64,000 nt of DNA from Meconema thalassinum (lineage: Eukaryota > Arthropoda > Insecta > Orthoptera > Tettigoniidae): assembly GCA_946902985.2 (NCBI GenBank), contig OX336388.2, positions 374,095,387-374,159,386 on the forward strand, read 5' to 3'. A program made the translations under genes and the position numbers. This document shows, piece after piece, positions 20,570 through 32,660 of the stretch; the first letter of the stretch is position 1; each line of letters starts with the position of its first letter. The notes beneath the pieces were generated by a model. That model ran no database searches. It saw only the letters and a list, made by a program, of their open reading frames with translations, and was not told where the DNA came from.

Positions 20570-21659
20570 CCCGGCTTCCACAGTGAGTGGGACGGGCCGA
20601 CAAGATAAGACTAACACAGTTGCAAGCTGACATAAGCTCTGCATGAAGATTAGATAGCTCACAGGTTTTTCCTCGTTGAAGTAACACAGAACTAAAATGC
20701 AATGAACTGAAAGATCTAGCATAGCGATTTAAAAAAATATATTTTTATGTGCTAATAAGTGAAAAGCAGGAATTTATGTATTTATAGTTGAAAGTCACAC
20801 ACTGGAGCCAGACCTTGCTTATGCTTGACATTCTTAAATTGGTCCCCTTGTTGATCACACTAATTTGTAACACCAAGTTCTCACCACCCTGCAGAATTGG
20901 AGAGAAAATAATGTTTTCAGGTATTCTTTCCCACCAATACAGCCATAACACAGGTTATCAGACAAATTACACACACACACACAAGAACATGGGGCTACAT
21001 GACCATGGTGTTGCAAAGCCCCTAAAATGAATCATCAACAACATATTCATTCGCATGTATTTCTACTCTACAGGCATTTACATACAACTTAATAACTAAA
21101 AATATCTAACAGGTACTAAATTTTATACAGAGATAAGTATATTCTTACTATCATCGGTGTGTCTACTGTGCACCAAATGTCTAGTTAGGTACAGAATGTC
21201 CCAATATTCCTTGCAGTTTTGTTCTATACAAAGCCCAAATATGAGCTATATTTTCTTTAGAGTTGCAGCTATTCCTCGTATAATGAGAAATCTATATCCA
21301 CAAAAGCACATGGAACCTGCGTACTAGAGTGCTGTTGTAAAGTGTATGTCCGTGATTCAACAAACCTGCTTTCTCAACACTATGTAAAAGGGACATACTG
21401 AAGAAATGGCTTCTATGTTCCTATGCCTTCTTAAGGCTCAATGACTGATAAAGGAAGAAACCCAGCATTAGGCTGCACAAAGAATTAGCTCTGACATTTT
21501 GTTTTTTGAGAAGGTTCTTATTACTCTGCATCCTTGTTTTTCAAAAGAAATATTTCCATGTTCCTGTATATTGTATAAAATGCATACAACTCTCAGGAGC
21601 ATGGTCATTCCCTAGGTTTTCTTCTCCATCTTACAAACTCTGGATGGGAAAAAAGTAAC
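20570..21659. other. Unassigned DNA with a SINE tail fragment
   Basis: A plus-strand piece at about 20950-21030 (ACACACAAGAACATGGGGCT to CAAAGCCCCTAAAATGA) matches the tail module shared by the SINEs at 21894-22364, 38096-38480, 40085-40600 and 54060-54450. The rest shows nothing that I can support. Confidence 0.5.
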
Positions 21660-21893
21660 TACAGCAGAGCGTCAATAATCCAAACGTCAAAAATCCGAAA
21701 CGTCAAAATCCAAACGTCCGCTTTAAACATTTGAACTGTACTTTGCACGGCGTTGTGAGAGAACAATGACCTTGGGAGTGTTTTTCATCGTTAAAGTGTA
21801 AATGTGTAAAATATGTAAATTTGTAATTATATAGTGAATTGATTCTTTTATAGAATGAGTGCATTTTTTTGGATTTAAAGATACAAATAAATC

Positions 21894-22364
21894 GGTTGGC
21901 TGGTTCCTCAGTTTAGGGGCTGCGACAACGCGGTCATGTAGCCACGTGTACTTTGGGTGTGTGAAGAATCTGTCTGATAACCGGTGTTAATTGTGATGGC
22001 TGTATTAGTGAGTGTTATCTGTTTTCAATTCAAGTAAGGACTACAGACATTGACCTTTTCAAATAGTTCCTAATTTTTCCGCCAAACACCACCGTCAACG
22101 ACCCTCTAGTTGCCAGATGCCACCGCAGTCGGCTCTTGACGACGAACGTAGGAACCGAAGAATGTTAGTCAAATGTTTAACCTATATATAATTTAACTTC
22201 ACACAGGTGTAATTAGTGGAAGGTTCTTTAACTTGCCATAAATCTATGACATGGGACCGCCGGCTTTACATCCCCTCCGAAGGAAGGCATACTGAGGGAT
22301 TTTTAACACTTTTAAAAAATCCAACGACTTCTGCCGGGTTTGAACCCACGATCTTGGGCATAGA
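21894..22364 (-). repeat. SINE with perfect 13-bp target duplication
   Basis: ATACAAATAAATC occurs at 21881-21893 and 22365-22377. The minus-strand SINE lacks its A-box end (5' truncated near 22364) but keeps the B-box area (CGGGTTTGAACCCACG in the complementary orientation), the CCTTCCTTCGGAGGGG-type body and the common tail module. Confidence 0.85.
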
Positions 22365-22393
22365 ATACAAATAAATCAAAGTACAATATGTAT

Positions 22394-24480
22394 TGAACCC
22401 AAAGGGGTTAGGCTGACTGGTATCGAACGTGGATCTCAGAGATAGTGAGCTCAGAATGGAGGTTCCGGCAAGGAACGAACCCGAGATCTTTTGAGGGAAT
22501 TTTAGTTGTAAAAACCCCTAAAGGAATTACATATTAAATCACTGTTGTGATATCATCTAATGCTGACATTATTTATTAATATAATGCAGGGAATATTAGT
22601 ACAATACAGCATTATTGGGCTGTATGAAGCATAATACTCTGGACGTGAGCACTGAAGTTGGAGAGTTTGACATTTTGAAAATGACTCCAGAAAAGTGGGA
22701 GGAGATTCTTGGAGCCTTGTCACTCTTGCTGACCTACTTAAGTCGTCTGGAGCAGGTCAGGGGGTTAAATAATGGCCAAGTTCTTCCCCGTTTCAGAAAA
22801 GAAACGAGAGTGGAGTGGGAAGATACCAGTGAAAATTAATGATTACTCGTGATTGGAGCAACGCAGTGACATGAGGGTTGCACACATGTGAATGTTTAGC
22901 CGGGAGGCTAATTATCAAGCCATTAAACAGTGAAATCGAGGCATATTTAATGGAATGCGCAAGGACACAGTATTTTGGGAGTTAGCGGAATGCTATAACC
23001 ATGCTGTCGGGGGTTTTTAGGTGACGCGGCGTCCCCACGCCATGGCAAAGGCAATTAATATTAATTAATTGGCCGATCGATCCTCGAGCACGCATTCCGT
23101 TTGGTGACCAGCGAGGAAAAAGGAACCATATGAGCATTATTTCAAGACCAGAATCATCCTGGGAGAGAAGATGACACTGCGGGGGAGTTCCCGGTCTACT
23201 TTTTCTGTTCAAACGAATATAAGGGAGTGGACTCAGGTCAGAGGAGACAGTTATACCAGAATCTAGCGCGGAGCGTATGCTGCCCGGGTCCAGGAAGAGA
23301 ACGCGCGCACAAAGACTTGAACATTTTTTAGTGTTAATCAGTATATTCACCGTGCAGTGAAATGCACAAATTGAGAACAATTAATAATAAGCACTGTAAT
23401 CAGTGAACTGCAATCTAATGCGAAATGCGCGTTACCGAAGTCGAGAAGGGATGCTCGGACTTCAGTATGAGAAGCCGTGCAGTACAACATTTATAATACT
23501 ATTTATTAAGGACAGTCGTGCCATCTTTGTATATTCGGCATCACGAGTGATTATTATTATGCACGTAGGTAAAGTACCGTGTGATAGACAAGCTAGAACA
23601 TTTGAGAGTAATAACTTGTACCAGTACAAGGTAAAATGGTTGAGCGCAGTATGTAAAATATTGAGTGGACATATCTTAGTATGCCGGACTGCGCAGGGAT
23701 AAACTTTATGATGCGATTGGTGAAATTTCATGAGCACACCAATATAGTTAACGGTCAGGACGATACGCAAGCATATTCATGCCAAATCAGGAAGTTTATC
23801 GAAGGATAATTGATAGACAGTTGGGTGAACCGATAGGAATCCATAGGCAGATAATCGAGACTTTCAATCAGGATGCGGGTAGGAGCGAGGAGGAGTCCGT
23901 CAACGCCTGCAGTTCTGATATCTTGCCAGGAAAATTCAACCAGTAAGAAGTGTAAATAGTGAAGTGGTGATCTGTTAAATATCTTTAAAAATAATAGTGT
24001 AACAAGTGCTATAATGTGTTATGTGTATAAGAAAGCAATAGCCTCAATATGGGAAAGAAAAGTGCCGTGTGTTGTGTGAGGCAAAGGTTATATAAAATGT
24101 GTTTTATCAGTGTGAGAATGCCTCGCTAATTATGCAAATGGCATGCGTTACTGGAAGGAGTGAGTGGTTGGAGCCACCTGGATAGCCTATGTAAGTACCC
24201 AAAGACCATGATTTTCTAGCAGTTATAGTCTAATGTGTGGCGTGTGATTTCAAAATTATAAAATGTGCCAGTAAGAATCAGTATTAGGAGGTAGACCCTC
24301 AAATGTTTATTGTTGTTTTGATTTTAGTAAAGTTGAGATGTTTTTATACATCAGTGAGTGGATCAATCGTTACCACTATTATAAAATGGCAAATCAGTTA
24401 TATAAAAACTTAACGTAACGGACACGGATGTTCGATTATTAGAATGGTTACGTTGTGTCGGGTTATGGTAATTCATGTCA

Positions 24481-24511
<31 letters not shown>

Positions 24512-26288
24512 GGAATAAACGAATACATCAGGGAAAATGTTGTAAGAGATATTTATGCTAATTGGAATATTTATCTATCCAAGCAAAAAGATAATACATT
24601 AAGGGCTGAGGAAAGCAGTTTAATATCAGAGTATATTGTGTTAATGGGAATATAATTATGCAAGAATCTAGGAAATGGAAGAGTTTAATAGTGAATTGAA
24701 TTTTCAGCTTGCGAATAAGCTTATAGAGTAATTGACAGATTTCTCTTACTAATCAAAGGACGAGATCATAGCATGGGGTCATGGAAGCCAGGTAATCTGT
24801 TCGACGTGTGAACTCTCGTATAGCCTAGGGCGTACAGAGATATTTAGTATGTGCCAGAGTGAATTTAGTGTTGTACCCTAACTCTGATGATGGATATAGA
24901 ATGTTCCGGATTCGAATTCTGTGGTATATGAGAGGATAACAATGGAAACCTCTGCATTCATACCTGATCGACCGAGAACTTGTTATTGAATGATTCAGCT
25001 CCTGAGAAGTGAATCTAATTGGCGGCAGCTTGGGCCTGACCGTAGCAGTTAAAGATACCGGCTAGCCAGTTCGACCAGTGTTTGATGAATCTCGTGCCTT
25101 CATATAATGAAATGGACCTATTGAGGCCAGTTATTAATAGCCTAAGGTTAGGAATAAATGTTTAAACTCGACCAGATCCTAAATTGCATACCATTAAGTT
25201 TAAATCATATGGGACATGTGGGTCATTGTGACTACACTATTGTATTGAAAGTTACAAGTTACTGCTTGGAGATAAAAGCCAGAAGTGAAAGCGAGACGGA
25301 GCTAGGGGAGGACGGAACGAGGGTTTCGTTACCGCCCGCCACAGCCCATTATGCAGCAAGAACCCAGGGGGAGACGTTATACGACCCTTGAAGGTTGTCA
25401 TTTAAAAGGGATAGACTTTGAGACCCTGCTGTTAATGAAAGAGTCATTGTTATATTGTATAAGGAATTTGTGTGGTTTGAAACACATTGATAATTAAAAA
25501 TCACCCTGATGATTTAATATTTAGCAAACTTACGAATTGTTGGAAGTTGCATTTTATACTGACTCTGACACTTAGTTATGCAGCTTGGCACCAGATGCCA
25601 GAGGCTATGCCCTCGCAAGGGTAGCCTAATATACCATCCGACACAGCGGTAACGGAAGTTTTGAAATTGAAATCACAACGGCATGCAGTGGAACTATAGA
25701 AACAAGGGAACTGTAGGGGTATATTTACATGTAATTGTGGAGTTGCAGGTAGATTTGAAGTTCAACCCATGAATTGGCTAATGCATGATAAAGCATTTTG
25801 GTGGGAAGAGAGAAACAAAACACAAAGGTACACATAATGTAAAGTAAGATGTGTTGTGAGAAATAATTAATCTTGTGAAATTAAAGAAGTCACACCAGGT
25901 GACATAAGAGTATAAGTACAGTTTTTGTGGAACTTACATGTGCATCAGAGCACGTGAGATGAAGTGTGAAGTCAATCTCAGGGTAAATGATTGAATAATT
26001 ATATGAATTTAATAGGATAAAATGTGAATATTAGTGGATTGCGGTAGTAATCTTGCTTCGTTTTTGTATTATGTTTGTTGGGATTGTGTTTTTATGTGTT
26101 TGAAGCCATGATTTAGTGATGAATTAAAGTCTTTAGAATAGAGTTGTGTTTTATCATTGTAGACTTGATACATTTTAGTCTCAGATCAAAATATGCAACT
26201 GCTCAGTGGGAGGACGGTACACGCCTGAGAACTGAAGCTAGCTGGAGGCAGAAGCATGTTTTCCATGGAGATTACTCACATGGGTACA
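22394..26288 (+). repeat. 5' LTR, 3895 bp
   Basis: Direct copy of 33150-37050. In the parts I compared, differences are mostly single substitutions, roughly one per 100 bp (for example 23003 G against A, 23097 C against A), plus a change in the TAA repeat length (24482-24512). Two small ORFs (22615-22839, 74 codons; 25158-25391, 77 codons) recur in the other LTR. Promoter elements could not be assigned with confidence. Confidence 0.95.
24482..24512. repeat. (TAA)n within the 5' LTR
   Basis: Trinucleotide run that differs in length and 3' context from its counterpart near 35238-35267 in the other LTR. Confidence 0.85.
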
Positions 26289-26310
26289 TGGAAATTGATG
26301 TCCTGTACAG
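26289..26310 (+). promoter_or_regulatory. Putative primer-binding site
   Basis: TGGAAATTGATGTCCTG begins immediately after the 5' LTR. TGG would pair with the CCA end of a primer tRNA. The matching tRNA was not identified. Confidence 0.45.
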
Positions 26311-26586
26311 TGATTTGAGCTATAGGTACAACTGAAGTCGGTCAAGATCTAGTGTAAACAACTCTATTAAAGTAACGAATAAAAATGAATTAGGGGAATG
26401 ACCGCACCTAACCTTAGCTAAGCTCCGATACAAACAATATAAATTTTGATAAACACCTTATACTTACCATGATCCAGGTAACATGGGGCGGTAGTACTCT
26501 ATCGTGGAATCGCCTCATTAGTGCAATATGTGTATCTTGGCATTGCAAGACCTGAACTTCATTGGTAAGGCATGAGATAAACCCTA

Positions 26587-26769
26587 TTCTATTTATCATG
26601 GCGCTGATATGTGGGCCAGTTTAAAATACAGGTCACTATAGGCACAGAGGTGTATTTTATTTATCATGGCAAGGCCCAAGTGGGACATTCGACAGTACAA
26701 CCGAGTCCTTGGATGGTTGCTGCGATGTCTTACGAGGCCAAGCTACTCCCTTTTATTTATCATGGCGCC
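26587..26769 (+). repeat. Triplicated leader motif
   Basis: TTTATTTATCATGGC (first copy CTATTTATCATGGC) occurs three times in the untranslated leader, at about 26590, 26657 and 26753, between the primer site and gag. The role is unknown. Confidence 0.6.
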
Positions 26770-27101
26770 CAGGTTTGTGGAGCTTATGGGATTTAGGGAA
26801 ACCCCATAGATTTTTATGGTATTTCATGGGGAAACCCATAATAATTATTATTTTTTGCCTCAAACTGTGTTTGAGTGATTTTTGAGTTCAGTAGGCTTTT
26901 GAGGTAACGCAGAATCTCTCTATTGAGAAGAGGATTACCCAAGGGTATGAGCGCTACGCACCCAATCCACAATTTATCCTAAAATCCAAAGTTTTAGTAC
27001 AATCTTGCAATATGTGTACAGTGTCTTGTATTTCTCTTCAAAACGAATCCACACATGTTTCCAGGAAGCCTGCCTGTATCTCAAAGTGTATTGTTGTAAG
27101 A

Positions 27102-29414
27102 ATGGCTGGTACGGAGGAGATTTTTCAGGGGATTGCAGAGATAAGACAGCATTCTGACATTGTTAATGAACAGAATAAGCTGGAAGCCAAGACTTTCCAG
27201 GATGAAATAAACACTCGTTTAGATGCCAATCAGGAGGCAATTAAGGCAAATCAGATTGAATTGAGTAATCGTTTAGATGCCAATCAGCTGGCAATTAATG
27301 CAAATCAGGTTGCAATGAATGCTAATCAGGTTGAAATAAATGATAAGCTAGGTCAAATGCAAGAAACAATTAAGACCGAAGTAACAGAAACCGTTGTAAG
27401 CATTATATCAGAAATGCAGGTTAAGACCGATAAACGTTTCGAGGCTATAGAAGCCAAACTTGAGAGTAATTTACAGGCATGTAAGCACGCGCAGGATGAA
27501 ACCAACAGTTGGTTAGATGCGCTGTCTAATGACATTAAGGATATTCAAATCCAAACTGAGACGAATCTCGAACGCCAAGCGAAACAGTTTTCAGAATTTA
27601 CTAGAACAGTAGATCAGAGGTTAGAAGAAAACGACAATAAGTGGGACGAGAAGTTGAAAGGTTATGCTAGAACGATTAACGGGGATCTTAAGAAGCAGGA
27701 TCAGAACATATTAGATCAATGTCAGGAAATAGGAGAGATTAAGGCTATCGCTAACGAAAGTAAAGAGCTGGTAGGCAACATGAAGGGTCAGATGAGCAAG
27801 GTTCATCAAGAACTGGACCAAATCCAAAGCGACATTGTTATCGTTAACAAAAAGCAAGAGGAAAACAGAGGGGAAATCATTAAGGTCCGAAATGAAATAT
27901 CAAAGTCAATGGACATATCCAAGAGGAAATTAAAGGGTTGAGAGAAGAACTCGAAGTGCGAGAAGGCCAAAAGACAGAGGCAAGCGACAAGACCCTTGCT
28001 AAAATAAAGGAAGATGTAGAGGATGAAATCTCCCATATCAAGCAAAGCCTGAAGGAAGATAAGAAGAAAATATTTCAAGTGGCAGAAGAAAATAGAGATA
28101 GGCTTAGCAGAATAGAAAAGGAGGTAATTACTCGACTGGAAAGAGCAGAGATGCGCCACAATCAAATGGAGACTAGGATAATCGCACAGGAGGAAACCCT
28201 AATGAAAGATCCTAAGTCAAGTGAAGGCAGCGTGGAGGATATGAGGAAAACCAGGTGGGCAGATTTGGAAACCCAACCTATCATAAGGAATGCTACAGGC
28301 CCAGGCGAAAGTACTTATGTGACGCCAGGTGCACCAGTTGCAGCCTCTACGCCGCATGAAAATGCTATGCACACCCAGGTGATAAACGTAATTAGAGCAA
28401 GCGAAGACAAACCAAGAAAATTCTCAGGTAGCCATTGTAATATGACACCGAAGTATTGGTTGAAAGAAGTGTCTGAATATTTGAATGATGCGTGGATACC
28501 ACAAGAGCGCAGGCTACGGGCCATAGAGAAACTAACAGAGGGAGAATGTGCGTTATGGTTTCGCAGTTTCCGTTATACCTTCGATACTGTCGAGGAGTTT
28601 CGGGAAGCTTTTTTGAAGCGGTACTGAGATACAATGACACAGCAGAATTTACGATTGGATTTGTATTCGAAAAGATACAGCACCAACAATCCAACGAAGT
28701 ACGCAGAATTCTTTATCTCTCAAATGTGTCGGTTCAAGAAACTTGACCAAAAACCTAGCGAGCTGGAGCTATGTATTGCTATTGCCAAGCAGCTTCCTTA
28801 TGAAATTCAAATGCTACTGATCTCGGCAAATGCAAAAAACCGCAATGGAAATGGAGGCAGTTCTTAGGCAACTAGACCTCACAACGCCCAATACTATGCA
28901 TCAGAATCGAACCGTGGAACAGGTACACGTGACCAACACGCAGACTGACCAGTACCAAGCTCCGAAGAATAATAAAGCTACTAGCACTGAAACGTTAGAT
29001 TCCAACGGACGTCAATGGGAACATGAACCCAGAAGATGGCAGCCCAAGTACAAAGGGAATGCTGGTAGAGGAAGAGGAGGCCGAAATTCTTGGAATCATC
29101 AGAATACCAGGGGTAGACCGTACCAAAATAATGGAGGTAACAATGGCCAAGAAGGCAACAATAGGAATTGGAGACCCCAGGAAAGAAGCTTTGATGACGA
29201 GGTAGAGGAACGTTATCACGCTTCATTGCAATACCTCAATGAAAGGGGAGAAGAATCCCAGAAGCAACAAGTCCGCTGGCAAGAAGCTATGCAAAATAGG
29301 ATGTCGCCAGACAGATATGGAGACGAAGCCAAAAGTTTGGAGTTACAGCGCAGTGAACAGGAGAGAAGAAACTCTAAGGGGACTGGCGCTGCAGAAAAAA
29401 AACTCCAAAATTAG
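27102..29414 (+). pseudogene. gag of the LTR element, broken frames
   Basis: The probable start is the ATG at 27102 (context AAGAATGGC), although the frame is open from 27012. The first 280 residues are a long coiled-coil-like region with repeats built on LDANQ and AINANQ. The frame ends at TGA 27939 and continues in the -1 frame from there. An in-frame TGA at 28625 falls where a Trp usually follows KRY in a capsid segment (ALWFRSFRYTFDTVEEFREA). A further frame change lies near 28835-28865. The C-terminal part (28870-29414) is Arg/Gly/Asn-rich (GRGRGGRNSW, RPYQNNGGNN) with no CCHC zinc knuckle. Gag would package RNA and build particles. This copy cannot make it without frameshifting and readthrough. 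Confidence 0.85.
29395..29402 (+). promoter_or_regulatory. A8 run, candidate -1 frameshift site between gag and pol
   Basis: In the gag frame the codons read GAA AAA AAA CTC, then TAG at 29412. The A AAA AAA heptamer (29396-29402) is a classical slippery sequence. A -1 slip enters the frame that carries the protease ORF. No strong downstream stem was evident by eye. Confidence 0.5.
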
Positions 29415-29815
29415 AAGAATTTGAGAATGATGGATGGAAGTCGGTCAACATCATTAATTGGATAGCCAAACCAGAAGAGTTAATCGAGGATACAGGAGGA
29501 TCACAGGTCATGATCAAAAGAGAATTGCCCATTATATTAGTAAGAGTGGCAGGGTTGAAGATAAGAAGTCTGTTAGACACAGGTTCAACAGTGTGTCTTA
29601 TGACACAAGCTTTGTATAATGAGATAGCCCAGAGAGAAAATGTTTTGAAAATACCTATCTCAAGCGTCAAAATAAAAGGTGTCAATCCAGACAAAACGAT
29701 GATATGCAAATATCAGGTATTCCTAGATTTACAGACAGGAGGCTCTATGTTTTCACAGAGTTTTCTACTAGTAAACAAACTGCCTTTTAACCTGATTATT
29801 GGGGAGAGTTTATAA
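29405..29815 (+). pseudogene. Aspartic protease domain of pol
   Basis: The frame after the A8 run leads into RSLLDTGSTVCLM, the active-site D(T/S)G signature of retroviral-type aspartic proteases, with Asp at 29576. It ends with the FNLIIGESL segment that corresponds to the C-terminal ILG loop. A stop at 29813-29815 breaks the frame, and pol resumes in another frame from about 29800 (VVIDLSQDRVMF). The enzyme would cleave the Gag and Pol polyproteins. About 80-110 residues are expected, and the core fits. Confidence 0.8.
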
Positions 29816-29826
29816 GGGAATACAGA

Positions 29827-30162
29827 GTGGTAATAGACCTATCACAGGACAGAGTTATGTTCCGTGTGAACGAGGAAGCCGAAGGCTTAGAGGTCTCACT
29901 CAATCAGAATGAACCAGGGACAGATGAACAAGTATGGCATACATACAGAGACGTGGCTCAGGAAGAAGTGTTAGCTATTGAGCAGTTAGAAGATGAACTG
30001 AAAACACTAGCCGCAGACATGGTGAAAGATCTGGAACCCGAACTGGAAGAACATATTTCGGAAAAACTAGAAGAAGCAAAAATTGGTCCAAGAGATAAAG
30101 AAAATTTAAAGAAATTATTATTGGAACAGAAGAAGTCTTTGACTCGAGACCTGGTCGTATAA
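29827..30162 (+). pseudogene. Protease-RT linker of pol
   Basis: This acidic, Glu-rich stretch of 111 codons (for example DELKTLAADMVKDLEPELEE) links protease and RT. The frame changes again near 30140, after which FDSRPGRIKNFTH leads into RT. Confidence 0.6.
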
Positions 30163-31490
30163 AGAACTTCACTCATGCTTTCCAAGTTAGTGACTGGACA
30201 CCATTTAGGCAGAAACCCTACCCTATAGCCGAAAAGCACTATGCTAAGGTCAAAGAGGCAATTCAGGAGATGTTGGAGGCCGGTGTTATTGAGAAAACAC
30301 CTACGCCTTATGTAAGCCCATTGGTAATCGTACCTAAGACAGACGGGACTATCAGAGTATGCCTGGATCTGAGACATTTAAATATGAAGGTAATTCCGGA
30401 ATTCGACCAAGTGCCACCTATTAAAGAAATCCTCAGAAAATTTAAAGGGAAGACCATATTTACAAATTTAGATATCACTTCGAGCTTTCACCATCTTGAA
30501 TTGGAGAAGAAAACTAGTCTGTTGACAGGATTTATGTTTGATCAACATACATACACGTTTTTAAGGCTACCTTTTGGTTTGAAAACAGCTGGTTCAGCCC
30601 TGATAAGAGCGTTAGATCGCAATCTATCAGATGATGTTAAAGAGAGTACCATCAGATACGTAGACGACATTCTACTCACATCAGAATCTCTGGAGGAGCA
30701 CATGAGAGACCTGAAGAAGTTGCTGGATAACCTTCGAGAAGCTAATTTTAAGGTTAATATCAAGAAATCGCACTTCTGTCAGAGGGAAGTTAAATTCCTA
30801 GGGCACGTTTTTGATGAAAATGGAGTTAAACCAAACCCAGAGAAATTAGAGGTAATTCGAAATTTTCCTCGGCCCACGAAAGTAAAGCACGTCCGACAGT
30901 ATTTGGGAGTAATTGGATTCTTTTCGAACCACTGCCCAAACTATACTACGACTGTGGCTCCCTTGCAGGATCTATTGAAGAAAGGCGGCAGGTGGAATTG
31001 GACGGAGCAATGTCAGGAAGCATTCGTGAGGTCAAAACAAATGCTTTTGGAATATGTGAAGCTGGGATACCCTGATTATACCCAGAAGTTCATAATACAG
31101 ACGGATGCATCACTTGTTGGGATAGGAGCGATGCTGTTCCAAGAAAATGTTGATAAGCCCGAAAAAAAGTTTTTATTGCCTTTATAAGTAGGAGGTTGAA
31201 GGCCCATGAGAAAAATTACACGATCACAGAGATAGAGTTGCTCGCAATTTTGTACGCATTGCAGTACTGGCGCAAACTCATCTATGGCTTTCAAGTAGTC
31301 CTCAGAACAGACCATAAAGCTTTAACATTTTTGTTAAAGACGGACTTGTCTAGCCAGAGGTTGACAAGATGGTCCCTGTATATTCAACAGTTCAATGTGG
31401 AAATAGAATACTGTTCAGGGAAAGAGAATGTAATACCAGACATATTAAGCCGATACCCAAGAGAAGAGGAAACTTTAGCTGTCCAGATTG
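30150..31490 (+). pseudogene. Reverse transcriptase and RNase H of pol
   Basis: RT runs from about 30150 to 31000 in one frame. It has PYVSPLVIVPKTDGTIRVC (fingers), TNLDITSSFHHLEL (motif A, catalytic Asp), LPFGLKTAGSALIRALD (motif B), and IRYVDDILLTS (motif C, YVDD at 30657-30668). It then continues KFLGHVFDENGVKPNPEK and the connection FPRPTKVKHVRQYLGVIG. RNase H starts FIIQTDASLVGIGAMLF (first Asp). It loses the frame near 31175 and resumes with HEKNYTITEIELLAILYA (catalytic Glu), RTDHKALTFL (Asp), and ends NVIPDILSRYP. All expected catalytic residues are present, but one frame change interrupts RNase H. Confidence 0.92.
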
Positions 31491-31499
31491 AGAATCGAG

Positions 31500-32660
31500 A
31501 TCAGAAGACCTTGGATGACTTGAAGAATCTTACCAACCTACAACGTGAAGACCCGTGGTTGAAGATGATGATTGATTACTTCGAGGGACGCTTAGCAAGG
31601 GGAACTGCAATATACAGAGAGGCAGAGGCGTTATCAACAGATTATGTATGGTACAATCAGATGCTACACAAGTGGGATGATGTGGAACATACCCGCCAAA
31701 GAATTTTTATTCCTGCATCTTTGCAGAGAAGATTGGTATGGCTAGCACACAGAGCGTTTGGACATCCCGGGATAGACAAAATAACTGCTCTACTGAAAGA
31801 AGCATTCACTTGGCCAAAGTTAAGAGAAACTGTGAGAAATGCTATTAGGACATGCGATTTGTGCAAAAGGGTAAAGCCAAATCCCTTTTTAATGAGACAA
31901 CGACCCATTCCGTTGGTACCAGAGAAGCCAAGGCAGCTATTGAGTGTAGACAATTTTGGACCACTACCTAGAGCACGTAGAGGCAATAGACATATTTTTG
32001 TAGCCATGGATGTATTCTCAAAAATGGTGGTATTATGCCCCATACAGAAGACCAGCTCAAAGCAGGTATTGAAACGCCTAAAAGAGAGTTATTCCGATAC
32101 TTGGGAAACCGGATAACCTACTCTCGGATCATGGGAGCTGTTTTACTAGCGCAGAATTTCGTCGGGAATTGGAAAATTTAGGAATCAGGCAGATTTTATC
32201 TACCATTCGCCATCCTGAGTTAAGTCCAGTTGAGCGTGTTATGAGAGAGATACAGAAGTACATGAAAATTTACTGCTCTGAAGAGAACTGGAAATGGATC
32301 GATTTCTTGGATGTAATAGAATACTGCATAAATAATACTGTGCATGAGGCGACAGGTCAGGTGCCCGTGACTCTACATTTGGATCAGAGACTGGAGAGAC
32401 CATGGACTGGTGTTATTCCATTACCTGTAGACGCACAGCCAGGACGAGAATTGAGGATCCAGCGAACCTTCGAATATCTCCAAGCACAGGCTGAGAGACG
32501 CCAGAGAAGAAATCGTGCGAAGCGTTATCACAGACCGCTTCTCATTGGAGAAAAAGTGTTAGTCAGGAAACCAGCAAGTTCAGATCCAGAAACACGGAAG
32601 TATAAAAAAGTTCATTTTCGGATATCACGGCCCGTTCGAGGTGATAAGAGACCTACAGAA
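31500..32660 (+). pseudogene. Integrase of pol
   Basis: The N-terminal H-H-C-C zinc finger is visible in LVWLAHRAFGHPGIDKITAL (His residues) and RTCDLCKRVKP (Cys residues). The catalytic core has Asp in LLSVDNFGPLP, a second Asp in LLSDHGSCFTSAEF and a Glu in LSPVERVMREIQ, which completes D,D-35-E. The frame changes near 32105, between the first and second catalytic residues. The C-terminal part reads HRPLLIGEKVLVRKP. The ERVMRE sequence around the Glu recalls some insect Ty3/gypsy groups, but I cannot place the clade. The integrase would insert the cDNA with the 4-bp duplication seen here. Confidence 0.88.

Noticed and set aside
26289..26310. Naming the primer tRNA of the LTR element
   Set aside because: TGG is in place, but the following bases match no tRNA 3' end that I can recall with confidence.
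27932..27941. Programmed frameshift inside gag (A AAG GGT before TGA)
   Set aside because: Y = G is poor for -1 slippage and both frames are gag; a one-base indel is more likely. Kept only as a remark under the A8 finding.
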